A stretch of DNA of 38,813 nt from Deltaproteobacteria bacterium (GCA_019307065.1 JAFDKH010000069.1:1-38813); one strand, 5' to 3'. Positions 17,219-26,616 are shown, counted from the first letter of the stretch. The notes: generated by a model from the letters alone, not told the origin. Program-made: numbers and translations.

Positions 17219-17249
17219 CACGATACTGTCATTATGTGACAGTATCGTG
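17219..17249. promoter_or_regulatory. Perfect 13-bp inverted repeat, predicted AbiEi operator
   Basis: cacgatactgtca and its exact reverse complement tgacagtatcgtg are separated by five bases (ttatg) and end four bases before the AbiEi start codon. AbiEi antitoxins are known to repress their own operon by binding inverted repeats in the promoter. Here the operator would also cover the ribosome-binding region. Confidence 0.75.
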
Positions 17250-17253
17250 ATTA

Positions 17254-17901
17254 ATGCAAACGCTTACTGAAATCATGCTGACGAAAAAAGATGAGATTGG
17301 ATCCTCATTTACCGACATTGATGTAGCAAATCTGCTGTTCAATCGATCCGCTGCTTCTCGCTACGCCTTACTCAAAAGGGCATTGGCGGCAGAGGAGATC
17401 ATTCGGGTTCGGAGAGGCTTGTATGTGCTTGCCTCGCGCTATCGCACTGATCCCATCGACTTGTATGCACTGGCCAGCCAAATTTACAAACCTTCATACA
17501 TAAGCCAGGAAAGCGCATTATCCATTCACGGCATCATTCCAGAGGAAGTAAAGACCGTTACTAGCGCTAGCTTTAAACGAAGCTGTTTTTTCGATACACC
17601 GCTGGGACAATTTCGTTACCATAAAAGCATTTTCCGGGACTTGTTTTCGGTGGAACATGTGAAGGTGGATCGATTTCAATCATACTTGTTGGCTTCACCC
17701 TTGCGCGCCCTGGCTGAGTTGGTAAACGATCCCAAGTTACGCCTTTTGTCTTTGGTTGATTGCATTGAAAGCTTGAGAATCGAACCGGAAGAACTTAAAA
17801 GCGTCGTGACCAAGCTAAATATCGAAGAAACACTGAGGCAGCCGCTTCCCAAGAAAGTACGCGTTATCTTCCATGAAATGAAACAGGAGCTGTTTTCATG
17901 A
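17254..17901 (+). CDS. abiEi: AbiEi-family antitoxin (type IV toxin-antitoxin)
   Basis: 215 residues. N-terminal winged-helix antitoxin domain (IDVANLLFNRSAASRYALLKRALAAEEI, then RVRRGLYVLA), followed by the AbiEi C-terminal region (YISQESALSIHGIIPE, FRYHKS). Acts as DNA-binding autorepressor and counteracts the AbiEii toxin. ATG 17254 follows the 13-bp inverted repeat; there is no separate Shine-Dalgarno site, and Met8 is an alternative start. Overlaps the toxin gene by ATGA (17898-17901). Such pairs are phage-defence and stabilisation modules often moved between genomes. Confidence 0.85.
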   Translation: MQTLTEIMLTKKDEIGSSFTDIDVANLLFNRSAASRYALLKRALAAEEIIRVRRGLYVLASRYRTDPIDLYALASQIYKPSYISQESALSIHGIIPEEVKTVTSASFKRSCFFDTPLGQFRYHKSIFRDLFSVEHVKVDRFQSYLLASPLRALAELVNDPKLRLLSLVDCIESLRIEPEELKSVVTKLNIEETLRQPLPKKVRVIFHEMKQELFS

Positions 17902-18773
17902 GTGTTGACTTGATCCAACAGAGACTCGAACTGGCCACACCTGAGAGCGCTCAACGCCAGGAGCAAATGCTGAAAGAAATTTTCCAGGAAATCGCCTTAG
18001 CAGCCCTCTCTCAAGCGAGATTTTTTGAGCAGGCTGCTTTTCACGGTGGAACCAGCCTCAGGATCTTGTACAAGCTACGACGCTTTTCCGAGGACCTGGA
18101 CTTTTTGCTCAAAGAACCCAATACCGATTTTTCATGGGACAAGTATGCAGCAGCACTTATGACCGAATTTGCTCTCTTTGGTGTTGATCTGGAAATACAA
18201 GACAGAAGCAAGGTGCCCAGTGCGATTAAGACAATCTTTCTTAAACACGGGTCTGTTGGGAAGCTCTTGACTTTGCATTACCCAATGCATCCAAAAAAGA
18301 AACTATTAGTAAAGCTCGAGATCGATTCCAATCCACCGGCGGGTTCGACCTTTGAGATCCAGCACCTGAACTTTCCAACCCCGTTTTCCGTACTGGTGCA
18401 GGCACAAGATTGCCAAATGGCCAACAAGCTTCACGCTCTCTTGTGTCGGGCTTACACCAAAGGAAGAGACTGGTTTGACTTCTTGTGGTACCTTGACCGG
18501 CACATCAAGCCCAACTTGAAACTCTTACAAAATGCATTGATCCAACAAGGTCCCTGGGCAGATCAGGATTTGCAGATCGACCTTGATTGGTTGTTGAGTG
18601 CGTTTGATGAAAAAATCCAAAACTGCGATTGGGAAGTTGCCAAACGAGACATCGATCGCTTCTTAGGAAAATTGGAGCAACGCGGTCTGGAAAGCTGGGG
18701 AAAGGAATTCTTCCTGTCTCAGCTAACTAGGTTACAGGACCTGTTTGCTGTTGATCCTCTGATCAAGTCTTGA
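17898..18773 (+). CDS. abiEii: AbiEii nucleotidyltransferase toxin
   Basis: 291 residues. DUF1814/AbiEii motifs: HGGTSLR (50-55) with SEDLDF (64-69), the DNA-polymerase-beta-type catalytic GG(T)...D.D; LLVKLEID; and ANKLHALLCRAYTKGRDWFDFLWYL (motifs III/IV). Known relatives transfer nucleotides to tRNA or bind GTP and cause growth arrest. All motifs look intact, so the toxin is probably active and needs the AbiEi antitoxin made from the same transcript. Confidence 0.87.
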   Translation: MSVDLIQQRLELATPESAQRQEQMLKEIFQEIALAALSQARFFEQAAFHGGTSLRILYKLRRFSEDLDFLLKEPNTDFSWDKYAAALMTEFALFGVDLEIQDRSKVPSAIKTIFLKHGSVGKLLTLHYPMHPKKKLLVKLEIDSNPPAGSTFEIQHLNFPTPFSVLVQAQDCQMANKLHALLCRAYTKGRDWFDFLWYLDRHIKPNLKLLQNALIQQGPWADQDLQIDLDWLLSAFDEKIQNCDWEVAKRDIDRFLGKLEQRGLESWGKEFFLSQLTRLQDLFAVDPLIKS

Positions 18774-18781
18774 CAAAACCG

Positions 18782-20227
18782 TCAGGCAGGTTCGAAGCTG
18801 ACAGTCACAGTGCCGGCCTCTTCGGTTTTAACCAGCAGCCGTTGCGCATCGGGGTCATGAGCCCAGATGGCCTGCCCCCCGGAGCTCTCGGCCACGACGC
18901 CTTTTGGATATAGCCGAGTTGGTACCGCGATTTCAGTCAGGCCCTGACTCTGAGCTTCAAACACCAAACGGCCGCTATAATCGGATGGATCGTATTCAAA
19001 TGAGACGATCGTGCCGGCCACGGCGGCCGGATAGGCCCGGATAACTTCGGCCGTTACAGATTCCTCAGTTCCGTCGGCTCTTACCAGGCCGTAACCTTCT
19101 TCGTTCCAGTCTTGGGAATCTTGTGAATATTCCCAGATCGTAGCGTGCATCAAATGCTTGTCCAGGGCCCCGTAAATTGCCTGTAGATATTCAGTCCCGC
19201 CGTTGTAACTGACCTGGATACCGAACTCACCCAGCAGGACCGGCAGTCCCCATTCGTCTCCTTTGGACTGCCATTTGCCCAACTTGGCGACCAGGTCGGT
19301 CCCGCCGGTCCATTCGCCGGTGAGCATACCGGTCGTATCGTAGTAATGAGGCGCGAAAACCAGCCCCGGGGCCTGAGGAAGTTCTATGTATGTTTCGGCT
19401 GTTGTCGCGCTGAAACCGGCTGCATCGAAAAAGACCGGGGCATCGGGTGCCGCTTCTCTTATGACTCCGGCCAACTCGGCATAAAAAGGCGTCAGTACAT
19501 CTTTTGAAAAGGCTTCCTCTTCAGCCGTGCCTCCGGCCGGCTCGTTTATGATCTCGAAGCCGATGACTCCATCTTTGGGCCAGGCCTGGCCGGCAATATG
19601 GCGCCACATGTCGGAGAAAGAATCGCGCAAGCCATCCTGGTTGGCCCAAAAGCGATCAAAGGCTGTTTGTACCTCGTCCGAGTCGAAATAACCCATGAAC
19701 CAGTCGCGGCAATCGTCGGGCCGGTCGGGAATCGGTGGTGCAAGTGTCCACAGCGGAAAGCCGTCGCCGCAATACGGGTCGGCGAAGACATCCTGGTGAA
19801 AATCTACAATTACTCTGATGTTCCTTGCGGCCGCGCCGTCGATCATGGCCAGGTAACGATCGAGGTAGGTCGAATCAAAGCTGCCTTTTTCAGGTTCGAG
19901 ACCTTCCCAGCTGAAAGGCAAACGCAGAACATTGTGTCCCCAGCCGGCCGCCCGGTCGAGAAATTCATCGAGGGCCTCGTCAAAAGGCCGGGCCTGGGCG
20001 TGTTGCGGCAATCCTGATTCGCGAAATGCAAAAGGAATAAAGGGGGCAAATTTTGAACGTGTCCCGCTGTTGACTCCCCGCAGAATAACCTCGCGGCCGA
20101 GCGCATCCAGGAGCCTTTTACCACTGACCGTCAAACGCAGGCTAGGTAGCTCAGCTGGTTTCAGTTTTGCGTCATCCGAACTGCAGGCAGCCAACAATAG
20201 CGGCGCGAGCACAAGCAACTTAAGCAT
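18782..20227 (-). CDS. GH5 endoglycoceramidase-like lipoprotein
   Basis: 481 residues. Lipoprotein signal ending LLLAAC (Cys16). TIM-barrel glycoside hydrolase family 5 with acid/base Glu229 (IINEP) and nucleophile Glu334 (LLGEFG); VIVDFHQD and LRLPFSWEGLEP are typical. A C-terminal beta domain (about 395-481) with FEYDPSDYSGRLVF matches the extra sandwich domain of endoglycoceramidases. This predicts cleavage of glycosphingolipid or related glycosides at the cell surface; endoglucanase activity is the alternative. It ends eight bases from the convergent abiEii stop. The next gene upstream is also a surface lipoprotein. Confidence 0.8.
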   Translation of the reverse strand: MLKLLVLAPLLLAACSSDDAKLKPAELPSLRLTVSGKRLLDALGREVILRGVNSGTRSKFAPFIPFAFRESGLPQHAQARPFDEALDEFLDRAAGWGHNVLRLPFSWEGLEPEKGSFDSTYLDRYLAMIDGAAARNIRVIVDFHQDVFADPYCGDGFPLWTLAPPIPDRPDDCRDWFMGYFDSDEVQTAFDRFWANQDGLRDSFSDMWRHIAGQAWPKDGVIGFEIINEPAGGTAEEEAFSKDVLTPFYAELAGVIREAAPDAPVFFDAAGFSATTAETYIELPQAPGLVFAPHYYDTTGMLTGEWTGGTDLVAKLGKWQSKGDEWGLPVLLGEFGIQVSYNGGTEYLQAIYGALDKHLMHATIWEYSQDSQDWNEEGYGLVRADGTEESVTAEVIRAYPAAVAGTIVSFEYDPSDYSGRLVFEAQSQGLTEIAVPTRLYPKGVVAESSGGQAIWAHDPDAQRLLVKTEEAGTVTVSFEPA

Positions 20228-20285
20228 TCGTAGTTCCCCCAGGGCTGTTGGTATTATGCCTATCTGGAAATCTCAGCATATTTTT

Positions 20286-21368
20286 TCAGTTGGGCAAAGT
20301 AAAAGTGCACATGACCCCCAGGTGATCGGAGGCATACAGACCGTCGACCTGCTCGCTGAACATTATCTCGCAAGAATCTACACTGGCCGAAGTAGAAGTG
20401 CCGGGAATCAAATAAATATAGTCGATTCGCCGGTCGGGCGCGTTCGAAGGAATGGTGAATCCGTCCTGGCCCGGGTTGATCGCCGTCCAGGCGTCGATCA
20501 GGTTCCCGGTCACCCCCTCGTGTTCAGCCTCGCCGCGGAAAAAACGCATGGCTAAAGAGTCCGGTTCGGCGTTGAGGTCGCCGGCCAAGAAACCCGCCAG
20601 GCCCGATGGGTTGGCTTGCATGAATTCATAGACCGCCAGGGCCTGGTCGGCCTTTTTGCTGGCATCTGAATCGGTGGTCATATGCGTACAAAATAGCTGG
20701 ATCTCTCCATGGGGACTGTCCACCCGCGCACCGAGAACCTGGCGGGTGAAGATTATCAAGTCGAGATGCGGCAAAGTGGTCGCATCGGTCCAGACCACCG
20801 GCCAACGACTGAGGATGCCGATCCCTTCGTTGAAAAGGTACGGCACTGTATAAGTGTACTGCCAAAACCAATCGTAGCCGGTCAAACCCGCCAGCTGCTC
20901 GACCAGGCTGGGATCTTCGTCTTCCTGAACGACCTCTTGCAGGGCAACCACATCCGGCTGGCGCTGGTTAATCACATCGGCAACCATTTGCAGGCGCACC
21001 AGCGCTTCGGTTATGCCGGTCAGGGGATGCTTGAGATTAATGGTCATCACTTTAAAGGTGGCCGCCGAGCCGGGATCGCCTGCGCCGTCCCCGTCAGCCG
21101 CATCGCCTTCTTCGTCGGTACCGTCGAAGGCGTCTTGATTATCTGCCACATCACCCTGTCCCGGATCGCCGGCGTCGATCGACGGGTCAGCGTCCTGACC
21201 GGCGTCAGCGTCGTCGGGTATAACCTGGTCGCCGTCTTCGTAAGAGGCATCAGCATCTCGAGTGCCGGAATCATAACCGGCATCTGTCGTAGCCGACTCG
21301 TCGCTGCAGGCAGCCAGCGGCAGCAGCCAGACGACGGCCAGGAAAATGGGCAATCTGTGTCTGATCAT
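20286..21368 (-). CDS. Endonuclease/exonuclease/phosphatase-family lipoprotein
   Basis: 360 residues. Lipobox LPLAAC, then about 80 residues very rich in Asp, Gly and Ala (DAG/DAD repeats) forming a spacer, then an EEP domain with VMTINLKH, LQEV (catalytic Glu), FLAGDLNAEPDS (Asp/Asn) and YASDHLGV (Asp/His). EEP enzymes include nucleases, sphingomyelinases and inositol phosphatases; the sequence alone does not pick one. Same strand and 58 bases upstream of the endoglycoceramidase-like lipoprotein. A joint role in lipid headgroup breakdown is possible but speculative. Confidence 0.83.
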   Translation of the reverse strand: MIRHRLPIFLAVVWLLPLAACSDESATTDAGYDSGTRDADASYEDGDQVIPDDADAGQDADPSIDAGDPGQGDVADNQDAFDGTDEEGDAADGDGAGDPGSAATFKVMTINLKHPLTGITEALVRLQMVADVINQRQPDVVALQEVVQEDEDPSLVEQLAGLTGYDWFWQYTYTVPYLFNEGIGILSRWPVVWTDATTLPHLDLIIFTRQVLGARVDSPHGEIQLFCTHMTTDSDASKKADQALAVYEFMQANPSGLAGFLAGDLNAEPDSLAMRFFRGEAEHEGVTGNLIDAWTAINPGQDGFTIPSNAPDRRIDYIYLIPGTSTSASVDSCEIMFSEQVDGLYASDHLGVMCTFTLPN

Positions 21369-21416
21369 GTTTTCAATTATACACGCAAATATACGTTTCT
21401 GTCTTGCCCCAACCGC

Positions 21417-23225
21417 TTAACCCTGCCGCTTGAGATCGAGTTCGGCCCAGCGAGCATAGAGCCGCTGTACCTCCTGCTCGGCGTCGAGGAACTGTTCGTG
21501 AGCCTGGCCGAGTTTTGCGGCATCTGCTGCGATCTGCGGATCTTCCAGGGTCCGGCGAACGTGTTCGAGCTGTTTTTCGGCTTCTTCTATAGCCTGCTCG
21601 ATACCCTCGAACTCGCGCTTCTCCAAATAGCTCAAGCCTTTCTTGCGGGCTTTGCTCACTGACCGTTCGGGTTTGGGTTTTTGCCGACTTGATTGCCTCG
21701 AATCTTCGTAAAGCTTCTCCCATTGGGAGATGTCGGCCAAGACAGTCGCTCGACCCCGGCCGAATAAGCCCAGCAGGACCGTGCAAACCCTGTCGAGCAA
21801 GTAGCGATCGTGAGTCACCAAAACAAGTGCTCCTGGAAAATCCAAAAGACTCTCTTCGAGCACACTCAGGGTCTGGATGTCCAGATCGTTGGTTGGCTCG
21901 TCAAGCAACAACACATCTGCCGGACGCAGCATAAGTTGGGCGATGGCTACTTTGGCCCGCTCCCCTCCCGACAGCACGCCGACGGGCTGGTCGAGCTGTT
22001 CTGAACGAAACGAAAACTTGCGCGCCCATGAAACCACGTGCAACTCGCGGTCGCGGTATATGACCGAATCACCTTCCGGGGCCAGGGTCCTTTTCAGGCT
22101 AATTTCCGGCTTCAGCGCATCTCGTTTCTGTTCGAAGTGGACCACGCTCAAGCTGTCAAGCCGCCGAACGTCTCCGGCGTCGGGTTCGAGCGAACCGGCC
22201 AGGATTCGCAACAGGCTGGTCTTGCCCGATCCGTTTTCGCCTACCAGACCCAGGCGCATCCCGGGCTGCAACAGCAGATCGAGCTCGCCAAACAGCTTTT
22301 TGCCGCCCAGCGACTTGACGACCCCGTGCAGTACAATCAGGCGTTTGCTCTTGCGGCCGGTGGCGTTCATCGTAATGGCTGCCGCATCATTCGGGGTTTG
22401 GGAACGCATTTGAGCCAGTTCGGCGATTAAGGTTTCGGCCGCCTGAATCCTGCCGGCCGCCTTGGTGGTCCGGGCCTTGGGACCTCGTCTGAGCCATTCG
22501 AGTTCCCGGCGAACCTTGTTGGCCAGGGACTGCTCGTGCTGACTGCGAGCAGCCAGGGCCTCGGATCTTTTCTGTAAAAAATCGCTATAACCGCCGTCGA
22601 CTTTCAAAAGCCCACCGGGATGACGTTTGTCCAACTCAATTACTCGCTTGGCGACTCGCTCCAAAAAGGCCCGATCGTGGCTAACAACCAGGTAGGCCAG
22701 GTCAGCTGCCATGAGGAACTTCTCCAGCCACAGAATGCCGGTTAAGTCCAAATGGTTGGTCGGCTCGTCCAGCAGCAACAGCTCAGGCTCACTGACCAGT
22801 GCTTCGGCCAGGGCCAGGCGTTTTTGCCAGCCGCCGGAGAGTTGGCCGACTCTTTGGTCGAGATCGCAAAACCCGATCTTGTTTAAAATGATACTCAGGC
22901 GAACCTGCCTGTCGACGTCGTCCCCGGCTGGATCGGACGAATCTAGTTCCGGGGCCCTGCTGAGCACCTGTCGAATTGTCTGGGCCTGGTCAAAAACGGG
23001 GTCCTGGGCGACTAAGCTCACGCGCAGATCTTTTTTTTGCATGCGCTTGCCCGAGTCGGCTTCTTCATGCCCGGCCAAGATTTTCAGAAGTGTCGATTTG
23101 CCCGATCCATTGGCCCCAATCACGCCAACCCGGTCACCCGGTTCGATATGAATATCCAGATCCGAAAACAGCGGTTTGGCGGCATAGGTCTTGCTCAGCC
23201 CGTGGCAGCTGATTAGTGTAGCCAA
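21417..23225 (-). CDS. uup: ABC-F ATPase, Uup type
   Basis: 602 residues. Two ABC domains: Walker A GANGSGKST (37-45) and GENGSGKTS, signatures LSGGWQKR and LSGGERAK, Walker B LLLDEPTNHLD and LLLDEPTNDLD. No membrane segments. A C-terminal Lys/Glu-rich coiled coil (about 530-600), as in Uup, binds nucleic acid in characterised members. ABC-F proteins act on ribosomes. TTG start at 23225, supported by GAGGAG about ten bases upstream. Downstream of the rRNA methyltransferase gene on the same strand, so possibly one ribosome-related unit. Confidence 0.9.
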   Translation of the reverse strand: MATLISCHGLSKTYAAKPLFSDLDIHIEPGDRVGVIGANGSGKSTLLKILAGHEEADSGKRMQKKDLRVSLVAQDPVFDQAQTIRQVLSRAPELDSSDPAGDDVDRQVRLSIILNKIGFCDLDQRVGQLSGGWQKRLALAEALVSEPELLLLDEPTNHLDLTGILWLEKFLMAADLAYLVVSHDRAFLERVAKRVIELDKRHPGGLLKVDGGYSDFLQKRSEALAARSQHEQSLANKVRRELEWLRRGPKARTTKAAGRIQAAETLIAELAQMRSQTPNDAAAITMNATGRKSKRLIVLHGVVKSLGGKKLFGELDLLLQPGMRLGLVGENGSGKTSLLRILAGSLEPDAGDVRRLDSLSVVHFEQKRDALKPEISLKRTLAPEGDSVIYRDRELHVVSWARKFSFRSEQLDQPVGVLSGGERAKVAIAQLMLRPADVLLLDEPTNDLDIQTLSVLEESLLDFPGALVLVTHDRYLLDRVCTVLLGLFGRGRATVLADISQWEKLYEDSRQSSRQKPKPERSVSKARKKGLSYLEKREFEGIEQAIEEAEKQLEHVRRTLEDPQIAADAAKLGQAHEQFLDAEQEVQRLYARWAELDLKRQG

Positions 23226-23236
23226 CTAATAACTCC

Positions 23237-24349
23237 TCAGCCGTTGACTTCGAATATCACCAACCGGCATTGAATGTCGCCGTTAAATAGAAGTTGAAAT
23301 TTTTCGACTTTGAGCTTTAAAGCCCGCTCTAAGCGGCGCTGGGACAATAGAATTGCCAGGCGGTGACGCTTGAGTTTCCTCAAGGCCGCTCCCAGATCGT
23401 CATAGAAATTTTTGTCGGCCTCGAGGCGTTGGCCGAAGGGCGGGTTGGTCACAATCATCCCGGCCGGAGACAAGGGCTCGATCTTCATTACCGATTTTCT
23501 AATGAAATCAATCTTGGCTCGCGCAGCTTTTGCATTTGCCTTGGCGGCCGTGAGCGCTCGCTCGTCTATATCGGCCGCCAGCACCTTAGGACCTTCGACC
23601 GAAACCTGATCACGAGCTTGCTGGCGCAGCTCGGCCATTTTTTCTTGGGCAGTTTTGTCGTGGCCGGGCCAGCGTTCGAAACCAAAACAGTCCCTGCTCA
23701 GGCCGGGAGCCACTCCGCGTGACCACAGGGCCGCCTCGATGGCAATAGTACCCGAGCCGCACATCGGGTCGAAAAAAGGACGCTGACGATCCCAGCCGCT
23801 AAGACGCAAGATGGCGGCCGCCAGGCTTTCTTTGAGCGGCGCCTCGACGGTCTGTTTCCGATATCCGCGGCGGTGAAGCGATTCACCGGCCAAATCAAGG
23901 TAGACTGTGGCGACATCTTTCTTCAGGTGAACGAAGATATCTACATCCGGATCGCGGCGATCAACCGAGGAGCGTTCGCCGTGCTTGTCACGCTGCTGAT
24001 CGACTATGGCATCTTTGGTTTTTTGAGCCACGTAGTTGGTGTGAGTCAAGCTGCTCGAACGGCAGAAGGCCGTGACCGCCAGAGTGTGCTTGGGCGTCAG
24101 GTGATCTTGCCAGTTAATCTCGCGGACTCCGTCGTAGAGCCGTTGTTCGGAGGAAGCCTCGAACTCGGCCAGCGGCAAAAACACGCGCAAGGCGATCCGC
24201 GAGTGTAAACAAGCCTTCCAGGCGTGCAGCAAATCGCCCTGGAAGTGCACCCCGCCACGGTCGCATTTCACGGCCCGCATGCGCAGCTCGCGCAATTCAT
24301 CGCGCAAGGCCGGTTCGGTACCCCAGGCTGCAGTGGCAAAGAATTTCAT
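23237..24349 (-). CDS. rlmL: THUMP-domain rRNA guanine-N2 methyltransferase (RlmL-like)
   Basis: 370 residues from ATG 24349; the frame extends further upstream but MKFFATAAWGTEP is the family's usual start. N-terminal ferredoxin-like/THUMP region (about 1-160), then a class I methyltransferase with DPMCGSGTIAIEAAL (SAM site), AADIDERAL and NPPFGQRL (the N/DPPY/F catalytic motif). Predicted to make m2G in 23S rRNA, like E. coli RlmL but without its second methyltransferase half. Eleven bases separate it from uup. Confidence 0.85.
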   Translation of the reverse strand: MKFFATAAWGTEPALRDELRELRMRAVKCDRGGVHFQGDLLHAWKACLHSRIALRVFLPLAEFEASSEQRLYDGVREINWQDHLTPKHTLAVTAFCRSSSLTHTNYVAQKTKDAIVDQQRDKHGERSSVDRRDPDVDIFVHLKKDVATVYLDLAGESLHRRGYRKQTVEAPLKESLAAAILRLSGWDRQRPFFDPMCGSGTIAIEAALWSRGVAPGLSRDCFGFERWPGHDKTAQEKMAELRQQARDQVSVEGPKVLAADIDERALTAAKANAKAARAKIDFIRKSVMKIEPLSPAGMIVTNPPFGQRLEADKNFYDDLGAALRKLKRHRLAILLSQRRLERALKLKVEKFQLLFNGDIQCRLVIFEVNG

Positions 24350-24517
24350 GCCTTGTTCATACCACCCCTGTCGGCTTGTCTCTACCTTAAATAGTGCCAA
24401 GAACGTGTTCAGCCCTAATGTTTATCCCCTTTTTCACTAGACAATTACGATTAAATCCATAAACTCCATAGACTATTGTTTCGCACACAAACATTCTCAC
24501 CAAGAAAGGGAGAAAAC

Positions 24518-25831
24518 ATGAACGCAACTAACCTGCGAAATTTCTCATTAGCCGCGCTGCTCTTGTTTGCAGCTGCCCAAACCGCAACCGCCGCGGACCT
24601 GAAAGAGATTCTCAATCCCAAAACGGGCAAAGTCATCTACGTTATTGGCAAGGGCGGTAAGAACAAGAATCCCGGCACCAAAGAAAAACCAATGAAGAAT
24701 ATCGACAAAGCCATGGCTAAGGCCGAATCCGGCGACACCATCGTAGTTGCTGAGGGGACCTTCAAAGGCACTTTTGGTGTAGGTTTTTGGGAAATGACCA
24801 AATCGGTCAACTTGTATGGCGGTTTCAAGCGCGACTTCAGCGCCCGTAATCCGATTAAGCATTTAACCGTATTACAGCCGGGTCAAGATCGATTCACCAA
24901 GGCACCCAAGAAGCATATGATTTTCACCAAGAACAATTTCGAGCCCAAGCATCCGATAATCGTGGACGGCTTTGTTTTTGAACAGGGCCAGATGAACCCC
25001 TACGAAGGCGGCAAAGGCAAGCCGGAAGGTGTCGAGACCGGAATGATGAAGGTTGGCGCGGGTTCGAGAAATCCTAACGCAACTTGCCTAACCCTGTTCG
25101 GCGCAGACCTGACCGTCACCAATAACACGTTCGTCAATTGCACCAACAACGCCGTTAGATTGAAAGTCGGCGGGTCCCGCGGAATCGGACTCAACGGCAA
25201 GGGCCGCGCGTTGGTGGCCAACAATGTCATAGTCGCCAGTCGCATGTCCGGAGTCGAGGTCTACGGCACGGAAGACAACGCCGGTACGGCGGACATTCAT
25301 CACAATACTATCGTGTTTACCTGGAGTCGCGTAAAAGACCTGGCTACCTTAGGCTATGGGGTCGAGATTCTGACTAAAGTGAAATTCAACATTCACGACA
25401 ACGTGATTGCGTTGAACATCGGGCCGGGTGTCAACAACCAGCGTTTCAATTCCCACATCAAGATGGACAACAACGCCTTCTTCGGAAACAAAAAGAAAGA
25501 TTTCTGGTTCAATCCGGCCTCAAACACCAACATCCGAATCAACGCCGATGAATTCGAAGACCTGGAGCTGGACTCGGTGGAAGGTAATGAGAACAAATTT
25601 ATCAAGCTGCCGCTGGATAAAGCCTATACCGCCGGTGTGATTGGCGCCTCGTATTCAGAGAAAACCGACTACAACCCTGACTCGCAGGCCAATAAACTCA
25701 GAGGCGCCTTGGGGTTGAACAAGCGCGGTAAAATCAAAAGCAAAGTAAGTATGTTTGCTAACCGCTACCCCTGGAAAGAGGCCCTGAAGTTGTGGGGCGC
25801 CGTAAAAGGCAAGGGTGCTCAGAATCCGTAG
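24518..25831 (+). CDS. Secreted right-handed beta-helix protein
   Basis: 437 residues from ATG 24518 (GAAAGGGAG upstream). Signal peptide with a Leu/Ala core, cleavage near ATAA-DLKEI. The first mature part has a DUF1565-like pattern (VIGKGGKNKNPGTKEKPMKNIDKAM, GDTIVVAEGTFKGTF). Repeated turns follow: VTNNTFVNCTNN, VANNVIV, IHHNTIVF, IHDNVIALN, MDNNAFFGN; these are rungs of a parallel beta-helix as in pectate-lyase-like proteins. No catalytic signature is clear, so it may be structural or bind polysaccharide. Confidence 0.8.
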   Translation: MNATNLRNFSLAALLLFAAAQTATAADLKEILNPKTGKVIYVIGKGGKNKNPGTKEKPMKNIDKAMAKAESGDTIVVAEGTFKGTFGVGFWEMTKSVNLYGGFKRDFSARNPIKHLTVLQPGQDRFTKAPKKHMIFTKNNFEPKHPIIVDGFVFEQGQMNPYEGGKGKPEGVETGMMKVGAGSRNPNATCLTLFGADLTVTNNTFVNCTNNAVRLKVGGSRGIGLNGKGRALVANNVIVASRMSGVEVYGTEDNAGTADIHHNTIVFTWSRVKDLATLGYGVEILTKVKFNIHDNVIALNIGPGVNNQRFNSHIKMDNNAFFGNKKKDFWFNPASNTNIRINADEFEDLELDSVEGNENKFIKLPLDKAYTAGVIGASYSEKTDYNPDSQANKLRGALGLNKRGKIKSKVSMFANRYPWKEALKLWGAVKGKGAQNP

Positions 25832-25888
25832 GTCTGTCTCTGTTTTTGAACCGACTTAGCGTACCGAAATCAAGAAGGAGGTAGTCTG

Positions 25889-26188
25889 ATGAGCCAGTTC
25901 AAGTGGGGTGGTCGTTACAATTCACTGGACAAGATCGCCGGCAGACCGGTTTCAGGAAGGGTGGCCGGTCAGTTCGACGGCACTTTCGCCACCGAACAAG
26001 AGCATACGCTCAAAATGGCGATCCTCATGTCGTTCCAAGATCTGATACCCGAGTTACCCGTATCTTTAACAGATGCAATATCCAACCTGGATGATATCTC
26101 CACCAAGTTGACCGAAAAAGTCGCCGACGAGTTGAAAAAACAGGGAGCTTCGGGGCAAATCACTGTCGTAATGATTAAACCCCAGTAA
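25889..26188 (+). CDS. Small protein of unknown function
   Basis: 99 residues with a strong AAGGAGG site before the ATG, which argues for a real gene. No signal peptide or membrane segment. The sequence (FKWGGRYNSLDKIAG, GQFDGTFATEQEHTLKMAILMSFQDLIPEL) suggests a mixed alpha/beta fold. Lies 57 bases after the beta-helix gene on the same strand and may share its transcript. Not recognised. Confidence 0.65.
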   Translation: MSQFKWGGRYNSLDKIAGRPVSGRVAGQFDGTFATEQEHTLKMAILMSFQDLIPELPVSLTDAISNLDDISTKLTEKVADELKKQGASGQITVVMIKPQ

Positions 26189-26220
26189 ACAGACCCACCA
26201 ATAAGACGCTAGCTTTTCTT

Positions 26221-26616
26221 TTAGTTCTTCTTGCGCTCGGTGAGGATTTCTTTAAACTCTTTCTCGACTTTTTGGCGGTCACCGCCGTTGCTCAGAATAA
26301 CTGTTTTGAGTAACAGCAGTGAGTCGACCTCCATAAGACGTGGATCGAATACAACAGCCAAAGTATTTTCCTGTACCCTGATTATTGTGCCACGCAGCCG
26401 AATCGTCATAAGCGCAGATTTTCCCTCGATCATCATGGACACTACGACATCATCACCGATTTCCATTGTTTTCACTTTAGTCAGGCCTACGAGCATGCCG
26501 TTCAGGCTGAGATTGCGTACCTGGCCTTCCAGACTGGCCGTCCCGGATTCGACAATCGCCTTTGTCTTGAAAATGACCCTGGTATGCTTGCGTCCGTTCT
26601 GGGCACGTTCTTTCAT
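26221..26616 (-). CDS. PilZ-domain protein
   Basis: 131 residues. Contains the c-di-GMP-binding pattern of PilZ: an Arg-containing segment RKHTRV near residue 9 and NLSLNGML near 33, then beta strands. Single-domain PilZ proteins usually act as c-di-GMP receptors or adaptors for motility, surface polysaccharide or gene control. No partner enzyme lies adjacent, so the output is unknown. Convergent with the small gene at 25889-26188. Confidence 0.8.
   Translation of the reverse strand: MKERAQNGRKHTRVIFKTKAIVESGTASLEGQVRNLSLNGMLVGLTKVKTMEIGDDVVVSMMIEGKSALMTIRLRGTIIRVQENTLAVVFDPRLMEVDSLLLLKTVILSNGGDRQKVEKEFKEILTERKKN

Noticed and set aside
20709-21662. 317-residue plus-strand frame
   Set aside because: Antisense to the EEP lipoprotein and uup, with no start signal or domain.
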